Translations under genes and position numbers: made by a program
Notes under the pieces: model-generated
Databases searched by the model: none
What the model saw: the letters and a program-made list of their open reading frames with translations, nothing else
Told to the model about the DNA's origin: nothing
In this document: positions 15,688-23,787 of the stretch, piece by piece
Layout: the number at the start of each line of letters is the position of its first letter
Numbering within the stretch: the stretch's first letter is position 1
From: Betaproteobacteria bacterium
GTDB lineage: Bacteria > Pseudomonadota > Gammaproteobacteria > Burkholderiales > Thiobacillaceae
NCBI GenBank assembly: GCA_020049415.1
Contig: JAIFKV010000207.1
Location: forward strand, 1-38,861
Reading direction: 5' to 3'
DNA: 38,861 bases

Positions 15688-16781
15688 AAGCCGGCAGTGG
15701 CATCGCTCAGGGCCGCCAGGCAACGCCGGAATTAGCGGCGCAAGCGGTGCGGATGGCGATGCATGCCGCCGATCTGGAAATTGCGCAATCAGTGGTGTTG
15801 TATCTGAGCAGCGATTTTGCCCACAACCCGCAAGCCGCCATCAGCGCCGCCGCGCGCGCCGCACAATGCACCCAGATTGTCGGTTGCACTGCCGCCGGGG
15901 TTTTTACCGAAATAGACTGGGTGCTCGACGCCCCCGCCGCCGCCGCGTTGGTGCTGGGGGAGGGCGTTTGCCTGCAACCCGCACATGTCGACACGGCGCA
16001 AATTTTGACCTATAGCGCGCCGAATGCGCTTGATCTGGGCTGGTTGCAAAATAGTGCGCCACGCTACGGCGGCGTTTCCGGAGATGCCACCGGTCAGGGG
16101 CCTTTTTCCGTTTGGCAAAACGCCCGCATTCAAGCCAGCGGCCGCTGCGAGTTGGGCGTCAGTGGCGCGACGCTGCGGGTCGACTTTTCGCAAGGCATTC
16201 ATCCTCTGTCGCAGCCCGCCCGGCTCACCAAGGTGACGGGGCATGATGTGCAAAGCCTCGGTGGGATGACGGCAATGGCCAGCCTGGCGCGGCAGTTGCC
16301 GCTCAGCGTGCGTGCGCCGGAGCGTATTCCGACGCATCTGTTGATGGCTGGTATTCCGTATGGCGCGCCGGAAAACGCTGTGCGGGAAGGTCGTTTCCAT
16401 TTGCTGCCGGTGGTGGCGGTGAACAGCGATGATCAGTCCGTTACCATCGCCAGCCAACTCGAACCCGGCCTGGAGTTGTTCTGGGCGTTGCGCAAACCGA
16501 AAGCGGCGGCGGATGACATGGCCGCGATGCTGACCCGGCTAACCGAGAACAGGCCGACTGCGCCGCGCTTCGGTCTGATGTTTCCTTGCATGGGGCGCGG
16601 CCCGATGTTCTACGGCGGCGCGGATCGCGACCAGGAAATCCTTGCCCAGCGCTATCCCGGCCTGCCGTTCATCGGTTTTTATGGCAACGGCGAGATCGCT
16701 TATTTCGATGGCGCCAACCGACTCCTGCAATACAGCACGGTGCTGGCGCTGGGATTCGATGATGCGGCTGGTGCGGTTTGA
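15684..16781 (+). CDS. FIST N- and C-domain sensory protein
   Basis: A protein of about 365 residues with the FIST_N plus FIST_C architecture. VVLYLSSDF and QIVGCTAAGVF near the N-terminus belong to FIST_N; the C-terminal FPCMGRGPMFYGGADRDQEIL and PFIGFYGNGEIAYF are clear FIST_C features. FIST domains are predicted small-ligand (amino acid-like) sensors usually joined to signalling modules; this one is stand-alone. The frame is open back to an ATG at 15633 inside nth, but I favour the GTG at 15684, whose GTGA overlaps the nth stop and suggests coupling. It is convergent with radA, ending ten bases before it. Confidence 0.85.
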   Translation: MKAGSGIAQGRQATPELAAQAVRMAMHAADLEIAQSVVLYLSSDFAHNPQAAISAAARAAQCTQIVGCTAAGVFTEIDWVLDAPAAAALVLGEGVCLQPAHVDTAQILTYSAPNALDLGWLQNSAPRYGGVSGDATGQGPFSVWQNARIQASGRCELGVSGATLRVDFSQGIHPLSQPARLTKVTGHDVQSLGGMTAMASLARQLPLSVRAPERIPTHLLMAGIPYGAPENAVREGRFHLLPVVAVNSDDQSVTIASQLEPGLELFWALRKPKAAADDMAAMLTRLTENRPTAPRFGLMFPCMGRGPMFYGGADRDQEILAQRYPGLPFIGFYGNGEIAYFDGANRLLQYSTVLALGFDDAAGAV

Positions 16782-16791
16782 TTAGACGCTT

Positions 16792-18144
16792 TTACAGGCC
16801 GCGAAAGAACTCCAGCGCCTCGGCCAGACTCGCCACGCCGACCACTTGCATATCGGCAATCTTGCCTTTGGGTAAATTCCCTTTCGGGCACAGCGCCTGG
16901 GTGAAGCCCAGTTTGGCGGCTTCCTTCAAACGTTCCTGACCGCGTTGCACCGGGCGAATTTCGCCCGCCAGACCGATTTCACCGAAGACCGCCAGGCGAT
17001 GCGGAATCGGCTTGTTGCGCAGCGACGAAACCACCGCCATCGCCACCGCCAGATCCACCGCCGGCTCGGTGATCTTGACGCCGCCAACGGCATTCACAAA
17101 CACATCCTGGTCGTAGCACGCGATGCCGCCATGCCGGTGCAATACCGCCAGCAACATGGCCAGACGATTGCCATCGAGGCCGACGGTGAGTCGGCGCGGA
17201 TTGGGCGCATGCGAGGCGTCGACCAGCGCCTGGATTTCGACCAGCAAAGGGCGCGTGCCTTCCTGCGCGACAACCACGCAGGAGCCGGGCGCTTCGCGTT
17301 CGTCGCGGGTCAGAAACAGGGCGGATGGGTTCGATACGCCTTTCAGCCCCTTGTCGGTCATCGCGAAGACGCCGAGTTCGTTGACCGCGCCATAGCGATT
17401 CTTGAAGGCGCGCACCAGGCGGAAGCTGGAACTGGTATCGCCTTCGAAATACAACACGGTATCGACGATGTGTTCCAGCACGCGCGGGCCGGCCAGCGTG
17501 CCTTCCTTGGTGACATGGCCGACCAGCAGAATGGTGATGCCGGACTGTTTGGCGTGGCGCGTCAGTTCCTGGGCGCATTCACGCACTTGCGCGACACTGC
17601 CGGGCGCGGATTGGAGTTGATCGGTGTAGACGGTTTGGATCGAGTCGATCACCGCGACTTCCGGTCGCTCCGATTTGAGGCTGGCGAAAATCGCTTCCAG
17701 GCGGATTTCGGTCAGCAGCGGGATATCCGCATGCAGCCCCAGACGACGCGCGCGCAGGGCGATTTGCGCGGCGGATTCTTCGCCGCTGACATACAAAGTA
17801 CGGCAGCGGGTGCTGAGTTCCGCCAGCGCCTGCAATAACAAGGTGGATTTGCCAATGCCGGGATCGCCGCCGATCAGCACTACACCGCCGCCGACCAGAC
17901 CGCCCCCCAGAACGCGATCGAATTCGGCCAGCCCGGTCGTCAGTCGCGGTGTATCGATCGCCTGCACGGCGGAAAGTCGGACCACTTCACCGCTCGCCGC
18001 CAGGGCTTGAAATCGACTCGGCTTGGCATCGAGAACGGATTCGGTCAGCGTGTTCCAGGCCATGCAATGCGGGCACTGGCCTTGCCATTTGCTGGTTTGT
18101 CCGCCACAAGCGGAACAAATATAAGTGGTGGTATTTTTTGCCAT
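16792..18144 (-). CDS. radA: DNA repair protein RadA
   Basis: A 450-residue RecA-like ATPase involved in recombination and branch migration of repair intermediates. It has an N-terminal zinc finger (C10, C13, C24, C27), Walker A GGDPGIGKST (92-101) and the RadA-specific KNRYG motif (248-252; KNRFG is more usual). The C-terminal Lon-like domain includes DVFVNAVGGVKITEPAVDLAVA. The length is normal. It starts at ATG 18144, facing away from the flavoprotein gene at 18344, so the 200-base gap holds both promoters. Confidence 0.96.
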   Translation of the reverse strand: MAKNTTTYICSACGGQTSKWQGQCPHCMAWNTLTESVLDAKPSRFQALAASGEVVRLSAVQAIDTPRLTTGLAEFDRVLGGGLVGGGVVLIGGDPGIGKSTLLLQALAELSTRCRTLYVSGEESAAQIALRARRLGLHADIPLLTEIRLEAIFASLKSERPEVAVIDSIQTVYTDQLQSAPGSVAQVRECAQELTRHAKQSGITILLVGHVTKEGTLAGPRVLEHIVDTVLYFEGDTSSSFRLVRAFKNRYGAVNELGVFAMTDKGLKGVSNPSALFLTRDEREAPGSCVVVAQEGTRPLLVEIQALVDASHAPNPRRLTVGLDGNRLAMLLAVLHRHGGIACYDQDVFVNAVGGVKITEPAVDLAVAMAVVSSLRNKPIPHRLAVFGEIGLAGEIRPVQRGQERLKEAAKLGFTQALCPKGNLPKGKIADMQVVGVASLAEALEFFRGL

Positions 18145-18343
18145 GCGGCCTTATAGCCGTCGATCACCCCAGCCGCAAGGCGGCCGACCACGCAGATGCG
18201 CAATTCCAGCCCGTTGCTTGCTCTGGTGGCTGGCTGGCCCATGCCATAACGCTTATCATGTTGCATGTTTTTCGCATTCCCTTCTCACCCTTGCCGGCGG
18301 CCTTTCCCGCAACTTTCGGCACACTTCTCGATCCAGGATCAAC

Positions 18344-19600
18344 ATGAAATGCGTGGATGATTTTCGCTTCCGCTTAGGCCAGCACGAGCTGGTTCCCCTC
18401 ATGATCGGCGGCATGGGTGTCGACATTTCAACCGTTGAATTGGCGTTGGAAGCGGCGCGTCTGGGCGGTGTCGGCCATATTTCCGATGCGATGGTGCCAA
18501 CCGTTATCGACCGTCATTTCAAGACCCGTTTCGTCAAGGACAAGCTCAAGCTGTACAAGGCCAATGTCACCAACCTGGCCGATAAATCGCTGGTCAAATT
18601 CCACTTGGGCGAACTGGAAGAAGCCACCCGCATGCATGTGCGGCGGGCGATGGATGCCAAACACGGTTCTGGCATGATCTTCATCAACTGCATGGAAAAG
18701 TTGACCATGAACGCGCCCAAGGAAACCTTGAAAGTGCGTTTGAATGCGGCGCTCGATGCGGGTATCGATGGCATCACGCTGGCGGCTGGTTTGCATCTGG
18801 GCTCGTTCGGCTTGATGGAAGAGCACGCAAGGTTCCGCGACGCCAAGATCGGCATCATCGTTTCCAGCTTGCGCGCGTTGCAGCTGTTCATTCGCAAAAA
18901 TGCGCGCACGCAGCGGCTGCCCGATTACGTGGTTGTCGAAGGCCCGCTGGCTGGCGGCCACCTGGGTTTTGGCATGGATTGGGCGAATTACGACCTGGCC
19001 TCCATCGTCGGCGAAATTCAGACCTGGTTGAAGGCCGAGCAGCTCGATATTCCGTTGATTCCGGCCGGCGGCATCTTCACCGGCAGCGATGCCACCGCCT
19101 ATCTGGAACAGGGCGCCGCCGCCGTGCAGGTGGCTACCCGCTTTACCGTGAGCAAGGAATGCGGTTTGCCCGATCCGATCAAGCAGGAGTATTTCAAGGC
19201 CGACGAGGACGACATCGAGGTCAACGGCATTTCACCGACCGGCTATCCGATGCGGATGATCAAGAGCAGCCCCGCCATTGGCGCCGGCACGCATCCCAAC
19301 TGCGAGTCGTTTGGCTATCTGCTCGACGCCAATGGCCGTTGCGCTTATATCGATGCCTACAACCGTGCGGTTGCCGAGCATCCGGGCGAAAAGAAAATCC
19401 GGGTATGGGATAAAACCTGCCTCTGCACCCACATGCGCGACTTCGATCTGTGGACTTGCGGCCATTACACCTATCGGCTGAAAGATACTTCGGTGAAACA
19501 GGAAGACGGCAATTACGCCCTGCTCAGCGCCGAGCATGTCTTCCACGATTACCAGTTCAGCAAGGATGGCAAGATCGCTTTGCCGGCCGCTCCGGGTTGA
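18344..19600 (+). CDS. Nitronate monooxygenase-like FMN flavoprotein
   Basis: A 418-residue TIM-barrel flavoprotein of the 2-nitropropane dioxygenase/nitronate monooxygenase superfamily (also related to FabK-type reductases). PLMIGGMGVDIS near the N-terminus, VVEGPLAGGHLGF (about residues 199-211), IPLIPAGGIF (about 236-245) and GAAAVQVATRF (about 257-267) are the FMN-phosphate and substrate-site motifs. I start it at ATG 18344 with AGGATC just upstream, because the 73 codons before it in the open frame run antisense to radA and are not family-like. The C-terminal 110 residues form an extra segment with several Cys, including TCLCTHMRDFDLWTCGHY, not found in minimal family members. The substrate cannot be inferred. 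Confidence 0.8.
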   Translation: MKCVDDFRFRLGQHELVPLMIGGMGVDISTVELALEAARLGGVGHISDAMVPTVIDRHFKTRFVKDKLKLYKANVTNLADKSLVKFHLGELEEATRMHVRRAMDAKHGSGMIFINCMEKLTMNAPKETLKVRLNAALDAGIDGITLAAGLHLGSFGLMEEHARFRDAKIGIIVSSLRALQLFIRKNARTQRLPDYVVVEGPLAGGHLGFGMDWANYDLASIVGEIQTWLKAEQLDIPLIPAGGIFTGSDATAYLEQGAAAVQVATRFTVSKECGLPDPIKQEYFKADEDDIEVNGISPTGYPMRMIKSSPAIGAGTHPNCESFGYLLDANGRCAYIDAYNRAVAEHPGEKKIRVWDKTCLCTHMRDFDLWTCGHYTYRLKDTSVKQEDGNYALLSAEHVFHDYQFSKDGKIALPAAPG

Positions 19601-19628
19601 TCCGGTCGCGGCGGTCTTGCGCCGGATC
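19599..19628. terminator. Possible hairpin between convergent genes
   Basis: GATCCGG (19599-19605) and CCGGATC (19622-19628) can pair across a 16-base GC-rich loop between the convergent flavoprotein and dnaQ genes. It overlaps the flavoprotein stop codon and has no T-tract, so this is only a weak terminator candidate. Confidence 0.3.
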
Positions 19629-19663
19629 GCCGCCGTCCGCGCATGGTCGGCGCGATCAAACTT

Positions 19664-20356
19664 TCACCACGTCAACGGCGTTTCGCTATTCTTGTTGAGT
19701 TCGGCCAGATAGGCGCTATGCAGCGCCAGCTCGGTTTCATTGGCGCGCAAGACCTTCAGCGCGCGCTGCGTGCCAGCCAGTCGTTGCGCCGCCGAGCCGG
19801 GCATCTTCGGGGTTGGCAGGATGTCGATGCCGAGTGTTTCCTGCCCCCGCGTCATCGCCAGATAAACCTCGGCCAGTAATTGTGCGTCCAGCAATGCGCC
19901 GTGAAAGGTTCGTCCGGCGTTGTCGATAAAGTAGCGTCGACACAGCGCATCGAGGTTGTTCTTCTGTCCGGGATGCAGTTGCTTCGCCAGTTTGAGGGTG
20001 TCGAGCACGCCGCAATAGCGCTTCATCGGGCCGTCATCCAGGGTCGCCAGTTCGGCATTCAGAAAGCCGATATCGAATGGGGCGTTGTGTATCACCAGTT
20101 CGGCGTCACGCACAAAATCGATGAACTCGGCGGTGATATCGGCAAAGCGGGGTTTGTCCGACAGAAATTCGCGACTGAGTCCATGCACCGCCAGCGCGCC
20201 GGCATCGATGTCGCGCTCCGGGTTCAGGTAGACGTGATAGGTGGCGCCGGTAATCCGGCGATTGAGAATTTCCAGCGCGCCAATTTCAATCACGCGATGC
20301 CCCTGCGCCGGGTCCAGTCCGGTGGTTTCGGTATCGAGAACGATTTGTCGACTCAT
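19664..20356 (-). CDS. dnaQ: DNA polymerase III epsilon subunit (3'-5' exonuclease)
   Basis: A 230-residue proofreading exonuclease of the replicative polymerase. Exo I is [11 protein letters not shown] (residues 6-16), Exo II is [17 protein letters not shown] (about 87-103), and Exo III is [15 protein letters not shown] (about 152-166), giving the DEDDh catalytic set. The C-terminal tail, which binds the alpha subunit in E. coli, is present. It follows rnhA directly (overlap of four bases, ATGA type), as in the conserved gloB-yafS-rnhA-dnaQ block of proteobacteria. Confidence 0.96.
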   Translation of the reverse strand: MSRQIVLDTETTGLDPAQGHRVIEIGALEILNRRITGATYHVYLNPERDIDAGALAVHGLSREFLSDKPRFADITAEFIDFVRDAELVIHNAPFDIGFLNAELATLDDGPMKRYCGVLDTLKLAKQLHPGQKNNLDALCRRYFIDNAGRTFHGALLDAQLLAEVYLAMTRGQETLGIDILPTPKMPGSAAQRLAGTQRALKVLRANETELALHSAYLAELNKNSETPLTW

Positions 20357-20811
20357 GCTTTTTTCACCCCTTCGTTCGCCAAGGCATCGGCGATTTCATT
20401 GCCGGGATGCCCGGCATGCCCTTTTACCCAGAACCACTCAACTTGATGCAGCGCCGCTTGCTCGGATAGCGCGAGCCATAAATCCTTGTTTTTTACCGCG
20501 CCGCCGGCAGCGGTTTTCCAGCCCCGGCGCACCCAGTTGGGCAGCCATTCGGAGATGCCTTTTTGCACATATTGCGAGTCGGTATGGACGCGAACCCGGC
20601 ATGGCCGATTCAGCGATTTCAAACCTTCGATCACCGCCATCAATTCCATTCTATTGTTGGTGGTGTCGCGTGCGCCGCCGCAAAGACGTTTCTCGTTCTT
20701 GCCGTAACGCATCAGCACACCCCAGCCGCCGAGGCCGGGATTGCCTTTGCAAGCGCCGTCGGTGTACAGGTCTACCGCTTGGGTTTCGTTTTCTGTGTTG
20801 CTATCGCTCAT
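20353..20811 (-). CDS. rnhA: Ribonuclease HI
   Basis: A 152-residue ribonuclease that cleaves RNA in RNA-DNA hybrids. Catalytic residues are D18 ([11 protein letters not shown]), E56 (NNRMELMAV), D78 (HTDSQYV) and D142 (GNEIADALA), with the assisting H132 in [10 protein letters not shown] take ATG 20811 as the start; the frame runs back to 20925, but those codons lie over the preceding methyltransferase gene and are not family-like. It overlaps the methyltransferase end by 11 bases and dnaQ by four. Confidence 0.95.
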   Translation of the reverse strand: MSDSNTENETQAVDLYTDGACKGNPGLGGWGVLMRYGKNEKRLCGGARDTTNNRMELMAVIEGLKSLNRPCRVRVHTDSQYVQKGISEWLPNWVRRGWKTAAGGAVKNKDLWLALSEQAALHQVEWFWVKGHAGHPGNEIADALANEGVKKA

Positions 20812-21526
20812 GTTCGATTTTCTGAGATGAAGTTCTTGTAGGTTGTGCCCAAGCCGGGCGCGCGTGCCAGGCGGCGTCCCGTTTCGGCAAGATAACGCGC
20901 ATGCCATGCACGCGCTTGACCGCATGGATCAGATAAATTCCGCCGCCCAAAGCCCACCAGCGATCGCCCGCCGCTTCGAGAAAACCGAAACGCGTCAGCC
21001 AGGTGGCGCGATCGATCGGCGGGGCATAACAGGCCATTCTCCCGCCCACCAGCTCAAAACCCATCAGCGCCAGCCAGTCCTTGATCCGGGCGAGATGAAT
21101 GAAGCGGCCATGCCACGGATGCAAGGATCTGTTCTTGGCAAGCAGCGTGGTCGTGACGCGGCGTAATCCCCATAGACTCATCGGATTGAAGCCGCTGATC
21201 AACAGGCGTCCTTCCGGCCGCAGAACACGTTCAGCCTCGCGCAAGACTTGATGCGGATGCGGAGAAAACTCCAGTACGTGCGGCAGCGCCAGCAGGTCCA
21301 GGCTCTGACTGGCGATCGGCAGCATCTCGGGTGCGGCGCGGAGCGGGCCGGCATCGAGGCCGGCGCAGAAACGATGCGGCATCCGGTTGGCGCGCAGGAA
21401 GTCGGTGTCGCATTCCCCCATCTGCAGGGCGTGAAAGCCGAACAGGTCAATGCTGACCGCATCGAACCAGGCCAACTCATGGTCAAGTACATATTGGCCA
21501 AGATCGCTTTCATACCAGCGTTGCAT
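20801..21526 (-). CDS. SAM-dependent methyltransferase, YafS-like
   Basis: A 241-residue class I methyltransferase of the type found between gloB and rnhA in many proteobacteria (yafS in E. coli). [40 protein letters not shown] (about residues 75-115) is the Methyltransf_11 core; I shorten the quote by noting [12 protein letters not shown] and [14 protein letters not shown] as its halves. A typical glycine-rich motif I is not obvious, as in other YafS proteins. The substrate is not known. It is divergent from gloB, with 38 bases between the starts, so their promoters must overlap. Confidence 0.85.
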   Translation of the reverse strand: MQRWYESDLGQYVLDHELAWFDAVSIDLFGFHALQMGECDTDFLRANRMPHRFCAGLDAGPLRAAPEMLPIASQSLDLLALPHVLEFSPHPHQVLREAERVLRPEGRLLISGFNPMSLWGLRRVTTTLLAKNRSLHPWHGRFIHLARIKDWLALMGFELVGGRMACYAPPIDRATWLTRFGFLEAAGDRWWALGGGIYLIHAVKRVHGMRVILPKRDAAWHARPAWAQPTRTSSQKIEHER

Positions 21527-21564
21527 GGTTGACGCCCGCAGGCTACCTCACGTAAAAAACAACT

Positions 21565-22338
21565 ATGAAAATCGAAGCCATCCCCACCTTTCAAGATAAC
21601 TACGTCTGGGCCATACACAACGGCCATTCAGCCATTCTGGTCGACCCCGGCGAAGCGGCGCCGATTCTAACTTGGCTGAAGCAACGCGGCATGACCCCGC
21701 ACGCCATCCTGGTCACCCACCATCATCGCGACCATGTCGGCGGCATTGCCGAGTTGCTCGCCCGCTACCCGGTTCCCGTTCATGGGCCGGCGCGTGGCGC
21801 GGTGAACAGCCACCCTGCGTGCGAGGCTGAAATGTTGGAATTCGGTGCTATCGGCATGCGTTTCAGGGTCATTGAAACGCCTGGCCACACCCTGGACCAC
21901 GTTTGTTATGTCGGCCAGCGCGATGAAACCGCGCCAGCGCATTTGTTTTGCGGCGATACGCTGTTTTCTTGTGGTTGCGGCCGATTGTTTGAAGGCTCTC
22001 CGGCGGCAATGTATGCGTCGTTGAGTCGCTTGGCGCAACTGCCAGAAGACACGCAAGTTTATTGCGCGCACGAGTACACGCTGGAGAACATCGAATTTGC
22101 GTTTGCAGCCGAACCGGATAATCCGGAATTGCATGTCAGGCATGCCCAGGCTTTGGCGCTGCGTAAACTCGGCAAGCCCACTTTGCCGGTTTCTATGGGC
22201 ACAGAACGCGCCACAAATCCGTTTTTGCGCTGCGACTTGGACACCCTTGTTGTGGCGGCTTCGCAACATGTGAAAAAGCCCCTGAGGCCAGGCGCAGAAA
22301 CGTTTGCGGTGGTTCGAGCCTGGCGCGATGAGGTCTGA
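21565..22338 (+). CDS. gloB: Hydroxyacylglutathione hydrolase (glyoxalase II)
   Basis: A 257-residue metallo-beta-lactamase-fold thioesterase that hydrolyses S-lactoylglutathione in methylglyoxal detoxification. The metal motif THHHRDHVGG (about residues 51-60), ETPGHTLDHVCY (about 109-120) and CGDTLFSCGCGRLFEG (about 132-147) are all present, with HEYT supplying the late metal His. AVRAWRDEV closes the HAGH C-terminal domain that recognises glutathione. The length is typical. Confidence 0.96.
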   Translation: MKIEAIPTFQDNYVWAIHNGHSAILVDPGEAAPILTWLKQRGMTPHAILVTHHHRDHVGGIAELLARYPVPVHGPARGAVNSHPACEAEMLEFGAIGMRFRVIETPGHTLDHVCYVGQRDETAPAHLFCGDTLFSCGCGRLFEGSPAAMYASLSRLAQLPEDTQVYCAHEYTLENIEFAFAAEPDNPELHVRHAQALALRKLGKPTLPVSMGTERATNPFLRCDLDTLVVAASQHVKKPLRPGAETFAVVRAWRDEV

Positions 22339-22373
22339 GCCAGGGCGGAATGCGGGCTAAATCTTCAGCCGAC

Positions 22374-22403
22374 TTGATGGGGAAGTTAGGCTTGGGGTAG
22401 AAT
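22374..22403 (+). promoter_or_regulatory. Candidate sigma-70 promoter of mltD
   Basis: TTGATG (22374-22379) and TAGAAT (22398-22403) are separated by 18 bases in the 117-base gap between gloB and mltD, and start about 50 bases before the mltD ATG. This is the best promoter match in that gap. Confidence 0.45.
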
Positions 22404-22455
22404 ACATAATCACATCAATAACTTGCGATCTCTTCTTGAGGTTGCCGCCAACCGG

Positions 22456-23781
22456 ATGCCCCATTTGCTTCGATCTGCACTGCATTCCCTTGTCGCATTT
22501 TTCGGCGCGGCGGTCATCTCTACGTTCGCTGTTGCCGACGAGCCATCCAGCAGTCAGACCGGGCTGAAGATCAGTTATTCCATTGCCGCATTGCCACAAT
22601 TGGACACCGCTGCCGAGCATGACCTTTGGTCGCGTATTCGCAGCGGGTTCAAGTTGCCGGAGTCCGATCCGCGTCTGACGCGTTTGCATGAACAAAATTT
22701 TTCAAGAAATTCGACCCATATCGAACGTATCGCGGAACGCAGCCGGCCCTACCTTTTTTACATCGTCGAAGAAGTCGAGCGGCGCGGCATGCCGATGGAA
22801 ATCGCCTTGCTGCCGATGATTGAATCCGCATTCAATCCGCTTGCCTTGTCGCCAATGAAAGCCGCCGGTATCTGGCAATTCATTCCATCGACCGGGAAGG
22901 TCTATGGTCTTGAGCAAAATGCCTGGTACGACGGTCGTCGTGACATTCTTCAGGCAACCAACGCCGCGTTGGACTATTTGCAGAAATTACATGGCATGTT
23001 TGGTGACTGGGAGTTGGCGCTGGCGGCTTATAACTGCGGCGAAGGTTGTGTCGCGCGGGCTCAGTCGCGGGTCGCCGGAAATAGTTACAGTGCGATTCAT
23101 TTGCCGAAGGAAACGCGTAATTACTTACCCAAACTGATTGCTGTGCGCAATATCGTGCTAGATCCGCAACGTTTCGGCATCAAACTGGGAGATGCCCCGA
23201 ACGAGCCCTATTTCTTGCAGATCAATCTTGAGCATCCGATGGAAGCGCGCCAGGCGGCCCGTCTGGCAGAAATGAATCTGGAAGATTTTCTCTCGCTCAA
23301 TCCGGCCTTTCAACGCCGCGTCATTCACACGGATACGCAAAGCGTTCTTCTGTTGCCGACCGATAAAGTTGAAGTTTTTCAATTCAATTTCCACCAGCAG
23401 GGCGGGCAATATCGGTTGCAGAATTACGCCGCGCAGAAAGGTGAGAGCGCAAAAGGAATCGCCGAGAAATTCGGTGTGACGCTGAACTGGTTGAAGGAAA
23501 TCAACCCGTTGAAACTCAACAATGGCAAAGTGTCGAAGTCGCAAACCCTGGTTGTGCCGATGGCCAAGGGTAATATCGTGCCGATGCAACTTGGCGCAAT
23601 TACACCGACCAAGAAACCCGTCCGCAATGCTGTCATGCGTACGCATACCGTTCGCAAAGGCGATACCCTGGCGCGGGTGGCCAGACTCTATAACGTCAAG
23701 GTCGCCGATATTCGCCAATGGAACGACAACGCCGAGCCGCTGACGTTGGGCAGCAAACTGGCAATACCGCGCTCTAGCTAA
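22456..23781 (+). CDS. mltD: Membrane-bound lytic murein transglycosylase D
   Basis: A secreted lytic transglycosylase of about 441 residues. Residues 1-28 look like a signal peptide (hydrophobic AFFGAAVISTF, cleavage near AVA-D). The SLT domain has the catalytic Glu E123 in MIESAFNPLALSPMKAAGIW and the AAYNCGEG motif. Two C-terminal LysM repeats bind peptidoglycan (about residues 325-370 and 393-440; the second starts HTVRKGDTLARVARLYN). A TTG at 22423 would add 11 residues, but the signal sequence fits better from the ATG at 22456. mltD next to gloB is also the E. coli arrangement. It is convergent with yejF, six bases apart. Confidence 0.92.
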   Translation: MPHLLRSALHSLVAFFGAAVISTFAVADEPSSSQTGLKISYSIAALPQLDTAAEHDLWSRIRSGFKLPESDPRLTRLHEQNFSRNSTHIERIAERSRPYLFYIVEEVERRGMPMEIALLPMIESAFNPLALSPMKAAGIWQFIPSTGKVYGLEQNAWYDGRRDILQATNAALDYLQKLHGMFGDWELALAAYNCGEGCVARAQSRVAGNSYSAIHLPKETRNYLPKLIAVRNIVLDPQRFGIKLGDAPNEPYFLQINLEHPMEARQAARLAEMNLEDFLSLNPAFQRRVIHTDTQSVLLLPTDKVEVFQFNFHQQGGQYRLQNYAAQKGESAKGIAEKFGVTLNWLKEINPLKLNNGKVSKSQTLVVPMAKGNIVPMQLGAITPTKKPVRNAVMRTHTVRKGDTLARVARLYNVKVADIRQWNDNAEPLTLGSKLAIPRSS

Positions 23782-23787
23782 GCTTAA

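Noticed and set aside
18125-18343. N-terminal extension of the flavoprotein frame
   Set aside because: These 73 codons overlap the radA start in antisense and are not family-like; the ATG at 18344 has a Shine-Dalgarno-like AGGATC.
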